In this document: positions 46,051 through 56,577 of the stretch, piece after piece | Numbering within the stretch: position 1 is the first letter of the stretch | How the letters are laid out: every line of letters begins with the position of its first letter | Source: Mesodorylaimus sp. YZB2_4 | Taxonomy: Eukaryota; Nematoda; Enoplea; Dorylaimida; Dorylaimidae | DNA length: 64,000 bases | NCBI GenBank assembly: GCA_030248295.1 | Contig: JASANH010001213.1 | Coordinates: 310,001-374,000, forward strand | Direction of reading: 5' to 3' | Position numbers and translations under genes: made by a program | The notes under the pieces: generated by a model | Told to the model about the DNA's origin: nothing | What the model saw: the letters and a program-made list of their open reading frames with translations, nothing else | Databases searched by the model: none

Positions 46051-47666
46051 TTACAGTTTCGGTTCATGATGGTCACGTTTTTCTTTTTCCATAAAACCGT
46101 AATACATATCACTGACGTCGGTGCGACTATCGAATCGCTGACCTTTGTCGGTGATATGGTAGACTAAAATAAAGATTGCAAAAGTTGAAACTAGATGTTC
46201 GAATGACGAGGCCACGAAGTGGGGCACTTACCGTTCACTCCACCGCCTGATCCGATGTCGCGATAAGTGGCGTGCATGATGGCGCGTTTGCCCAAATCGA
46301 TAGCCTCATCGTCGCTCATCGCTTCCTGGTAGAACGAGTCCAAAATGCCGTATGCATTCAACGAACCGGAACCGCACGAGAACAAATTGCCTTTGACCCG
46401 AGTGCCGCTATCGTCGACGTAGTACAGACCAGGACCCTGCAACAAAAAGTACAAGTGTTATCGCACGAACCCCGCTAGCAAAGACATTGAACTTACCCGC
46501 TTGTCGTAACCAGCCACCATGGTTCCCTGGAATCGATAAAAACCACGTTGTCAAAATTAAAACACAGGCCAGTGGGTACTTACCATGCTCAAGCCCATTC
46601 CCTTGTATCCGTATATCATATTCGCCAACAACTTGGAGGCAGCAGCCACGGAAATCTTCTCTTTGTTTTGCAATTCATACAACCTAAAGAGAGCTGCATG
46701 AAATAAACGAGTCACATCGAAAATCAAGACATGGCTGCCAAGTCTCTAGGGAGCTAACAAAGTCTTTCCATCGTTGGGTCTGTCGCACGCGCATGTACGC
46801 AGCACTCTGGTCGGGATATGGATACTGTCAGGCATCGGCCGTCTTTCCAGTTCGACCGGACAGTATGTATTCCTGCCTCGAGTTTTAGCTCCCTGGGTCT
46901 TCGGCCTCTCACATCTCCCACCGTCTGGGTGCGCTGTCACCAAAGCATAAGCAATGCTATAATGTGGTTATTACGAGTTCTCTATCCTCCTCGGATAAGG
47001 CGGGATGAGGCCCATGAACATGGATTATTAAACAGGACCCTCACCGGCACTGCTTCGCCAAAACGCGAATCCAAAACTGGCAATCAGCGGCACCGCCGGC
47101 CATCGTGGCTACGAGATGATCCGAGATTTCCAACACTTTTAAAATGTTTTGCGTGGCTGAAACAAAGGAAAACGATGGTCTATATCGTTTTGCGCTATTA
47201 TCGGGTCTCACCAATATATTTTCCGCTGGTCGCCCGAGAATCCACAGCAACCACGATTCCACCTTTGTCCGACGCAGATTTCGGTTTGTAAATGAAAGCC
47301 AACGTCGTAGTTCCTTTAAAAAAGTGCAAACGGCCCAAGGTATCGCGTCCGAAATGCGACTCGACGAAGCTACGTGGCTGAAAGAGAGGGACAGTCCGCA
47401 AAGTCACCATGGATTGGAAATTACATGCAGTCAGGAGCATTCCGTCTTTCATAAAAATAATTCTCGCTAAATCGGAAGTAGGCTACCCGAATAACTAAGT
47501 TTAAGCCACTTACATGATACAACTGTGGCAAATCGAACGTCTGTCCAACGATGCCATTCAACGGTGTTTGAATCGGACAAGGAGGAACTTTAGCTTCGTC
47601 GTCAAACCCCGATGCTAATTCACGAATTTTTAAACGATCGTAGCTGGATACGCTCGCCAATGCCAT
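46051..47666 (-). CDS. PSMB5: 20S proteasome subunit beta type-5 (chymotrypsin-like site)
   Basis: Seven exons: 47666-47514, 47377-47212, 47156-47045, 46683-46584, 46526-46497, 46436-46232, 46163-46051; 292 residues. A 73-residue propeptide ends at KG|TTTLAF, so Thr74 becomes the N-terminal catalytic Thr1 after self-cleavage. [10 protein letters not shown] (Asp17 equivalent) and [10 protein letters not shown] (Lys33 equivalent) complete the active site. [11 protein letters not shown] and [20 protein letters not shown] are subunit hallmarks. Relative to the usual beta-5 sequence there are about seven extra residues between TTTLAF and VVAVDSR (the segment [12 protein letters not shown]). The subunit cuts after hydrophobic residues inside the 26S proteasome in cytosol and nucleus. 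I begin at the second in-frame ATG; eight more residues precede it. Confidence 0.95.
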
Positions 47667-48271
47667 TTTCAAATGCGCTATGATCACCAAATATTTCCAA
47701 TACAGTTCACCGATAGATCTAACTTCGTTCGATTAACAAACAAGACCAGGCGATAGAATGCAGAATGCAGAATCACTGCCGCACATGAGTAAACTATAGT
47801 TTCAGCCGCTAGCACCACTTGTTGCGTTGCTCGTGCGTCGTACTGTAACTCGATTTTGAGCAGTAATAATCCCATTCGATCAAAATTTATCCGTAATTTG
47901 CGAATTAGTTCATTAATCCACGACTGATTTTTGCTGTTTGTCCCATGAAAGAATGCGTGCAATCTAATTCAGTAAATTTAGTTATCGGGAAACTCGCAGC
48001 CAAGTACGTATTGTTTTCCTGTTGTATTGTCTACGCAGGTAGCCTATCGATTTCTTATTAGTCTGTGAAGCCTTATCCATGTTTTTGACCGTTATTGCGC
48101 GCATGACAATGTTTTTTTTAACGTGTGATTAAAAATTTGCTTGACAAACACGAGGACGCAATGAAGTTAGAATGGGTCCTTGTTGGGTAGCGTGATCCAA
48201 AGACCTGCCTTAGTGGCCAGACGCTTTCGACATCAGCGCTTAGACCAGCCAACCAGACACCTGATGTTTAA
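47667..48271. other. Intergenic, nothing recognised
   Basis: PSMB5 promoter side. An open frame at 47684-47962 (-) has no family resemblance. AGACCAGCCAACCAGACACC at 48240 resembles one end of repeat R4. Confidence 0.4.
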
Positions 48272-48899
48272 GGACGATTTTCGCCGGGTAATAACTCGAG
48301 AAAGGGTGAACGAAAATTTTTGATTTTTCGCACACCCTTCAGAACTGGCCGAGTCTACAATCATGCCAATTTTTTACTAAATCCGTCCGGCCGTCCGTCA
48401 AGTTCAAGAAGACGATTTCTTATTCAGGGGGAGAAGACGAGGAGGAGGAACAACATGTGCCTCAATCAACAACCAGAGGTCGTACAGTTGTAAATTTTAG
48501 TTTTTCTGAAAGCTGAAACTTTCCGGCTCCGCCTTTTGACGGTCATTTTTTTAAGCTTCAATTTCCGAAAAGTTATTCCTGAAAAGTCACTGTTTCAGCT
48601 TGTTTTATCCGTCGCTCGTCAGGTACTGGACGGATTTCGATAAAAATTGACGTGGCAGCGGATCTGACCTATCTTGCAAAGCTTGCGAAAGATCAACTTT
48701 TCCGGTTCAATCATTCTTGAGTTATCGACTATCGAAAGTTGCTGGCGCTGGTGTTCCTGTTTTTTTTCGGCGCGGAGTTTAGAAACATCCGCTGAACGGG
48801 TTGAGTGCAGTGCCATTGATTGATTGGCTAGGCTAGGCTAACGATAAGCCGGCTCTTACGAAGATGGGTTTGCTGTACCCGAATAAATTTGCCGCTAGA
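48272..48899 (+). repeat. Interspersed repeat family R3, copy 2
   Basis: Same orientation and order as 16645-17341, roughly 31 kb away. The ends agree closely (start AAGGACGATTTTCGCCGG; end TGGGTTTGCTGTACCCGAATAA...CCGCTAGA), which marks the likely element borders. Confidence 0.8.
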
Positions 48900-49254
48900 T
48901 GCAGGCACGTAGCCAGCAGGGGCTGCGGGGCCGCCCAGGCAGCCCCTGGCAAGAATTTTCGCATGCAGCCTTGGCACTTTTTGGTGCTCTCTTCAACATT
49001 GACCACCAACGAAGAATGGGGAGAATTTGAAGAGTACCGCGAGTGCTGCTTATAGTTATCAAGCACGATGCGTCCTCATCGAACAGTAGCCGGCTACTGT
49101 AAGGTGTCGCGCGGATGGTCTGGTGGCTTTCTTATAGTTGACCAACTAGGGGAAGACGGAGGAGAAGTAAAATTGTGGATCGCGATCCTTGGCCCTGCTG
49201 TGCAGTTTAGTCCCCGTGGTTTTCAGATAGCCGGTTTTGTTGATCAGGACGACA

Positions 49255-49490
49255 AGAAAGAAAAGAGAGAAGGCAAAAAAAACCAAAAGAAAACCCCCCC
49301 CAAACGGAAAAAAAAACCCCACTTAACCCAAACCAAAAAAAATCCCGAACAAAACCAACGAGAAAAACAACCCTCCCACATTCCCCCCCCCCCCCCCTTT
49401 CCCCTTTTTCCCCCCCCCCCAGGAGAACCAAAAAACCCCCCCCCCCCCCTAAAAACCCCCCCCCAACCTATTACCAAACCCCCCCCCTCA
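49255..49490. repeat. Low-complexity A/C-rich tract
   Basis: Almost pure A and C over 230 bp, with C runs of 8-14. Apparent long open frames through it (for example 49068-49640, Lys then Pro-rich) are composition artefacts. This may also be a low-quality stretch of assembly. Confidence 0.8.
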
Positions 49491-49940
49491 GCAGTCAGCT
49501 CAGTTTTTTATGTGAAGGAGTGTTTATCTCTCGGGCTATGCGCGCACATGCTCATAGTAGGTAATGTTCACGCCGCGGCAAAGGTAAATCATTTTGTGTC
49601 ATGTGTCCCTTCATCCTCGAGCGGTTCATTTCTGATATGATGAATCATGAGCATGAACATAAAGTTGGAAGAAGGGGACGAAGGATTGTTGAGTGTTGCT
49701 CGAGGTTTTGGCATTTAACAATGAGCCATATCACTTTACTCGCAGCGCTACAGCTTTCGCATGCAGTATGCAGGTTGCTAGTGTGGAACAACACTGCTGC
49801 CTTTGGGGACCCTGTCTGAACAGCAGCAGTACACAGCAGAGAAGCATGTTGGATTTGATTCTGACATCGGCAAGCATCTGTGTGCCAGTGATTATGCACT
49901 GTGCAGTGCAAGCCACCTCTCCTTTCCTTGTGGCCGAGTA

Positions 49941-50030
49941 GACCAGCCATCCTAAGCCCTGGTTCCATTGTGTGCATTGGCTGGTCTAAAAGTTCTGAGT
50001 CTGTCATGAGAGACTTTTTTGGAAATTATT
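49941..50030 (-). repeat. Small inverted-end element R4, copy 2
   Basis: Inverse copy of 17970-18055 including the AGACCAGCCA/TGGCTGGTCT ends and the TTGGAAATTATT flank. It ends 43 bp before the USP10 start codon, in its 5' UTR or proximal promoter. Confidence 0.65.
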
Positions 50031-50072
50031 CCTACGAATCCAGTAGATCAGGTCTTTTTTAGATCGAAGAAA

Positions 50073-53000
50073 ATGGAAGGTTTCAGCTTCTTGTCGATTG
50101 ATGACTTGGTCGAGCAAGATCGCGATGAAATTTATCGAATCTTGCACGGTAAATCGGCTGGGCGAAAAGTTGTCGTCGAGGTAAAGGATGAATCGCTTTC
50201 CAACTAAGACTAAACAAGGTTAATATTTTTCCTTTAGTTTGCAATCACGTTGGAATTACTGAAAAATCGCCGTCAAGGTGAGTGCATATTGCAAGAGTGA
50301 ATGTTACGATGATACAGTGGTCATATTTCAGGCCAGGCTGCTGGAATTCCGCACGTATTAAATCTTGTCCAGAGTGTGTCTGGTGCGCATTTGCCTGGAA
50401 ATTTCATCCCGATCGCTCCGAGCACGTTTCGTCCAAGTCATGTGGTCAATTTGTCATCAGCGACACTAAGCTACCAGCCGGTCCTGCACGACGGTCAGTT
50501 GAGAAATAATGCGCCCGTGCATCAGCAAATGCCGGCTGCCATACTTGCGAGCCCATCTGCTTGTCATTCGCAGGTTTATTTTCATTCACCGGGCAACCAG
50601 ACTCTTTCAGGCCTTTTGGCCTGGCAATTAGCAAATTCTCCCAATGCTGTTCCGAGCACGGCTGGCGCTAATTTATCGTCGCAGTTTTACGTGTTATCTA
50701 ATCCCACCGATACGTTTTACGTAATCCCACCGAGTCAGACCGTGCAGACATCGACCGATGGCCAGCAGTGTGTCAATGGCAGCGCAAATAATCAGCTCAC
50801 TACGCCTTTCGAATCGTGCAAAGACGAAGACCCGAAGGCGCCTGCGAACGATGGACAATCTCATTTATCAGCACCAGAATCGGGTGCAACGAAAACGATG
50901 GAAATTAACGGCGAAGAACAATGCCATGCGACACCGGCAGCCGAGAGTGTTTCCAGTTGCCGATGTGTGGACGACAGCCAACCAACGGACCAAGGCTATC
51001 CGGGAAACGATGTGCAGCCCGAGAGCAATGATTCAACGATTCCGCATCGCAATGAAGACGATTCGTCAACAAGTGCTCAAAACATACCGAACCAGCCATC
51101 GGTGATCTCAAAATCAGAAGAGTCGAAACCACTTAAAGAAGAACCGAAAACGTGGGCTAGCTTATTCCGCAATGAACGAACGGCCACCGAGGCCATCGTG
51201 ACCAAGGTGTTGGACGATAGTTATGTAGACGATGAGGAGGGTCTGCAAATGGCCATCCACGAATCGACACAAGAACAGGCTGCTATCAAAACCATATCAG
51301 AATCGGGTAATCCGCTGAGCATCGACGATATCTATGTTCCAGTCGATCGCGACCCACAGGCGAGGAATCTGGCTGGTAAGTGTCTTAGAATCAGATAGTT
51401 TTATAATTTTTACACGTTTCTTAAATTTAGCTGTTTTGAAAAAATATATTTTCATCGAAAAAGGACCGACCTATGCCATGCGTGGCATTACGAATCGCGG
51501 AAATTGGTGTTATGCGAACGCTACCTTGCAAGCATTGATGGCGTGCCCGGCATTTTTCCATTTTTTGCGTCATTTATATGGAAATATTCGACAGCGCTTG
51601 CCTTCGTCAACGCCTTTATTGGATGCTTGGTATGATTGGCAGGGTTGCTGGGTTAGAAAGGCGTTTTGAAAATTTCGTATTCTAGTACAAGATTGGCGTC
51701 AGAATTCACACTAGTCAAAGATTTGAACAAATCGAAAAATCCAAAGACGCATATTCCGTTGGATCTTTCTTTTATGCAGAGTATTATATCGCAGTTGAAA
51801 ACTGATTCTTCCTTCAAGGCGAGTCATTTTTCTGGAAAAGGGAGCGGGGTTAAAAGTGGAAGTTCGTGTTTTAGGGCCACCAAGAAGACGCAGAAGAATT
51901 TCTTTTGTTCGTTTTGAATCGATTACACGAAGAAATCGTGGCTGTTTTGACGTTGCCGGATGTTGATAAGGGTGAGTGCAAGGGCACTTTTACACGTGCC
52001 TAGGCATGGAGAAGCATTCTCCATCCTTACCTCGAAGTAAGTGAGATGTGGATTCAGGAAAAGAGAGTAAACTTCACATCTAGTCGAGGTTATTGCATAC
52101 TGTATTTTTGTAAAAGGTGGTGAAAAATACAATTTTTTCGCAAAACGCTCATTTAAAAAAATGGCGGAAAATTTGGTCTGAGCTTTAAGACCCTGCCAAA
52201 ACTTGTTTCTACATTGATAGGCCAACGACCACGTACAGTGAGCGGAAATGAAAGCGAGTCGACCACAAGCATCGGGAACAACGAGTGGCACCAAGTGGGA
52301 GCCGGAAGAAAAGTCACGGTGACACGCCAAGTAGGATAATGCGTATTTTTTCGATATTTTAAAAAGAAATTGATGGATTTTAGATAAAGGTTGCTCAATC
52401 GCCTATTTTGGAAATTTTCGCCGGCCAGTTGCGATACGGGTTGTCTCGACCAGGAGTCAAAGAGACGGCAAATCTGGAGCCGTTCTTCACCTTGCCATTG
52501 GACGTGTTGGTAAGTATGGGGAGAGGAGAATGCAGAGAGGGTAGGGCATGATCCAGGGGGGTCCTCGATGTCTAATGCATAAGGCAGTGTGCGGGAAATT
52601 TTCAGTTCTAACAAGGAACAAGTGTGTGTCTTGTCTAGTGCGCTGGACATCCTTGCTGTAAATGCAATTCACTAAAAGATCGTGAGAGGGTGAGATCGCG
52701 TGACATGCAGTTGAGTGTTTACGAAGGGCAAAGAATAGATGCCCATATTGGCCGGAGGGAACTATCTTAAGGAATACCAAAATAATAGCGTGTATTTGTG
52801 ATGATTCTTGTGTTGCAGTTGGCCAATGTCAAGGATATCCATAGCGCATTGAAAGCTCTGACGAGGATCGAAGTCGTAAAGAACTATCAAGGAAGCGATA
52901 AAACTGAGGTGAGTGAGGGATGGTATCAGGGTTCATACAAGGCTGGAAAACCTAGGAAAGTTAATTATTTTAAAAAGTGTCTGGAAACCTAGGGAAATCC

Positions 53001-55904
53001 AGGAAATGGGAATCTCGGAGCGGAAATCAGGGAAAACTGTGAGAGACTGCATTCTGAGAATCAAAATTAAAAATCGCTCGCTTTTACTGATCACCTATTG
53101 ACCATGCTGTAAATTAGTCGAGATTGGTGAAGCAGTGCCTGGGCCCGTGCAAAAATTGGGGATAAATCGAATTCTCATCTGGAAAACCTGGACAAATGAG
53201 GGAAAATCATTTTCCGCTCTTTTGTGAAATCTGCATATCAGTGTGCACGAAGGAACGATATGTCGTGTTTACTCGAAAGTGTCCCCTTCGAATATGCCCT
53301 TGGAGATTTGATAGAAACTTGGGGCTTGGCTAGGGTGCCGCTTTGCATAGATGGAATGGATGACTAGATTAGTCGATTCTGGGTCTGGGGAGCTTCCGGG
53401 GAGGAAATGGAAGATAAGAATTGATCAAACACTGCCAAAAATGTCGACTCGTGTTATTATGGATTATGGATTATTGTAATTATTGGATTAGTCCTATCTC
53501 AAATGTGTCCCCCGTCAGGACCCCAATGGAAATTTTGTACTGGTCAGGGACCAGGTTCGACCGATAAGGCTGATAACCGATAGCGCCATAATCGGCCGAT
53601 AATACCGATAATTTTTAAGCGTGTTAAAAATTCAGCTTTGAGGGCGGGAAATTTGAATTTTAGTCAGATAATCTTAAACATGCAATTTTTTATACTTTCG
53701 CAAGCTAGGCTTCCTTCAAAGACCAATTTGAATCATTCTGGAAGCCCAAAATCTCGGGCTCGAAGACTAAGTAAATTGCAGTGCACCAACTGCAAACTTG
53801 CTAGCTCTTCTTCGCAACTGTCAGACACATTTCAATCACACCATGACACCTCTAACGATAAGGCAAGCCTTAGGGATAGGTCGGGATCCCGATCCCGACA
53901 TTGAGGCATCGGGATTCTGCATATAATTATGATAGGTATAAGCACGCTAGATGCCCTCCCTACCCATCATATTTGCGATGAAGGGGTAGCGATGAAGGGG
54001 TAGCAACAACATCAGCTCAAATCGATGACAACAGCGACACTTTCTGCTTAAACCTAGGCTGACCTTGCTGGACGTGTATCGAAACTGCAAATGTACTCAT
54101 CAATGCCTAAGAAAAAGCTTTTCAAAAACCAACCTGGATTACCAAAGTGTGCTTTGGTGAGGAAAACAGGTTCATAGGCAAAAAGCAAAAAATCCTGGTC
54201 CCGATTCTGATCGGGATTACCCTGATCCCGACCTATCCCTACAAACCATGTGACATTGTAAGGGAGGTGGCATAAATATTTAAAGCCCATCAGGCAGGAC
54301 AGGGTCTGGATGCTTGAATAAAGCAGATCCTTTCACACTTTTTGAAGGCTTTAGTGTTCGACTGGAGTCCCGACCCCGCCCCCAAAAAACATGCATCGGG
54401 GACTCACCCTGAAGCACTTTTCCACGTCCAAATAAATGAAAAGACCCGCAAAACATAGTATCAGCATTTTGCGCAGTGAGATGGTCATACAGTACTTATA
54501 AGAAATAGTTGCAACGCGGGGCTAACTTCATGAAGTTTTTAGAAAGTGTCAAGAAAAGAAATGAACAGATAGACGGCCTTTGACAGGCAGAAAATTTATT
54601 TATCCCTGTCGGAGTTATCTCCGACCCTTGAAGACCCTGAATCAAGGCAATCCCTGTCCCTGACTCGAAATGGGGAAAGACTAACCCCGGCCCCAAAAAT
54701 CTCACCCAAGGTCGAACGCTAGGACTACATTGACCATTTGTAGTCATAGCCCCTTTTTTGAGTCAGACTGACCTGTTTTTTATTGTGCCGGGGCCGAAGG
54801 ACTCTTGTTTCTGAGTGTATGTACATAATAACAATACGCCACGTTGAGAAGCATGCAAGTAACAATGCAGGGCTAGGCTTATCTCCTTCCCTAATCTTAG
54901 TCTATGCCACACGCAGACAGCCTACTGCTTTTAGTGTAAACTGCTTTGGTGCCATTGCGGGGGTTTAGTAAGACGAGTCATGATCATGGTGAGCGTGATT
55001 TAGCTCCAGACTGCTCTTGGGCTCTGAATTCGTTGATCCAAAATCCGTAGCTCCTGCCCCTCGTCATAATCACTATCAAAGGCCATATGCTCGCCAAAAA
55101 CTCTTATTGACAGGAAAATCTAAATTATCGGCAGCACTAATTATCGGTATCGGCCGATAACCGATAACGCAATAACCGGCCGATATTATCGGTCAACCGA
55201 TATATCGATCGGACCTGGGTTAGGGAGACTTTCGAGTAAACACGTAAAACGAGAAGCAAAGACAGGAGTCACAGAAACACGAATGTTTCGGCTGCAGTCA
55301 TCAGCAGAGATGGTTGGAAGGAAAGAAGGGCGAGGCAGGAATGGTGTGTGATTTGCAGGTGGACGCGACCAGGCGAGTTACGTTCAGCCAGTTGCCGCGT
55401 GTGCTCATATTTCAATTGAAGTACTTCGAGTTTACCGAACAAGGCGTGAAGAAGAATATCAAGCAGATCGATTATGGGATGGATCTGGTCATTGGATCAG
55501 GTAGGCAGGACTTGAGTTGGGGTGGAGTGGATCTAATAAGGCCATTGTTTACAGATTATTTATCGAATCCTTCGAGCGTACCTCTGAACGAGCGTCAATA
55601 CAAATTGTTTGGTGGTGAGTAGTGTGGGGGTGGGTGGTTCGGGTATCTGCGAAGGATGTGTGTTTCAGTGGTGTTTCACCACGGGGAGAAGGCCGAGGGT
55701 GGTCATTACACTGTGGATGTGTTCCATGGTGGTCAGTGGGTGAATGTGGACGATACGAAAATGGCAGCTGTCAAGCAAGAGCACGTACTCACGTTCCAAC
55801 CTCCTCGCCTACCTTATCTGCTCTTCTATCGTCGTTTCGAGATGACCAACAGCAGTGACCAGTCTCAGCGTCGGTCCGATGGTGGTGGAAAGAATAAACG
55901 TTGA
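50073..55904 (+). CDS. USP10: Ubiquitin carboxyl-terminal hydrolase 10
   Basis: Twelve exons: 50073-50180, 50238-50277, 50332-51375, 51431-51629, 51686-51848, 51875-51971, 52221-52330, 52384-52509, 52819-52908, 55359-55500, 55555-55614, 55669-55904; phases close to 804 residues (human 798). The N-terminal half is Ser/Thr/Gln-rich and disordered, leading to PKTWASLF, as in human USP10. The catalytic domain has the Cys box NRGNWCYANATLQAL (Cys424), the QEDAEEFL motif, EWHQVGAGRKVTVTRQ, LRYGL...LEPFFTLPLD, then the His box GGHYTVDVF (His739) and the Asp in VNVDD (754). It removes ubiquitin in the cytoplasm; relatives act on p53 and ribosomal proteins. Exons 5 and 6 are separated by only 26 nt that must be removed to keep the frame. 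Intron 9 (2450 nt) contains a 1.7 kb inverted-end element. TTTTTTAG lies 10 nt before the ATG. Confidence 0.95.
53549..55218. mobile_element. Non-autonomous inverted-end DNA element inside USP10 intron 9
   Basis: Left end ACCAGGTTCGACCGATAAGG...AACCGATA...ATCGGCCGATAAT...ACCGATAATT (about 53549-53615) mirrors the right end AATTATCGGTATCGGCCGATAACCGATAA...ATCGATCGGACCTGGGT (about 55139-55218). A second internal inverted pair (GGGATAGGTCGGGATC near 53875, GATCCCGACCTATCCC near 54220) lies inside. No transposase frame. About 1.67 kb. Target-site duplication not clear. Confidence 0.65.
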
Positions 55905-56577
55905 TCAGATCGTGAGTTTGGGGTGTTTTCTTTGTTGAATAGAAAAAGTATCGAATTTGTGCTCATAGAAAGAGGCGGAGTAGTTTGAATCGAAGTGTTC
56001 CTTATAAATATGTTCTAATGTCCAAATTTGTCTTGGGCCTGTGAAAATGATTGCTGTTATTTGGCCGGTCTTTTGTCTTGTGCGCAGAGATGTGAATATT
56101 TTGGTTTATTCGATCTTCTGTTTAAGTAACTCGTGTTTTTGATTCGACGATTCGAAGTTGTTTGCTGTAATTGAAGTAAAGTTTAAAGCATCGGAGAAAT
56201 TTGAATTTAGCGCGTGAAGAAACTTTGGCTTTTTATGACAATAATATGTCTGCGATGATGTGCGCGGCGAGTGCGGCTCGATCGATTACTGTATCGATCT
56301 ATCATTGAAAAAACTGAAAAAATTTGCATTAATTTTTATCATGCATTGTTAAAAATAATTCTTTTTTGAAGTGGTTAAAAGCTGCATTTTTTAATTTGAG
56401 TTAATGCAGATCGAGAAGTCGTGGTTAGTCACTTTATTTATCAGGCCCCCGGGTCCGTTTGTCAAAATTACTTGCGGTGGTGCATTCGTTACGCAGTAGA
56501 GTCAGTACAGTTGTTTTTTTTAGAGGAACGGTGGTTACATATAACAGAACTGGCGTAGTTGGCAAGCGAGACTAAAA
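55905..56577. other. Intergenic between USP10 and CTCF
   Basis: Both genes read rightwards; this holds the USP10 3' end and the CTCF promoter. A TTTTTTTTAG acceptor-like site ends at 56523, 54 nt before the CTCF start. Includes GATCGATTACTGTATCGATC, a near-palindrome, at about 56281-56300. Confidence 0.5.

Noticed and set aside
45738-46170. Open frames of 118 and 74 codons on the plus strand
   Set aside because: They overlap the last exon of PSMB5 on the other strand and have no features of their own.
49068-49640. 190-codon open frame rich in Lys then Pro
   Set aside because: It is translated low-complexity A/C DNA; no domain, and the composition alone keeps it open.
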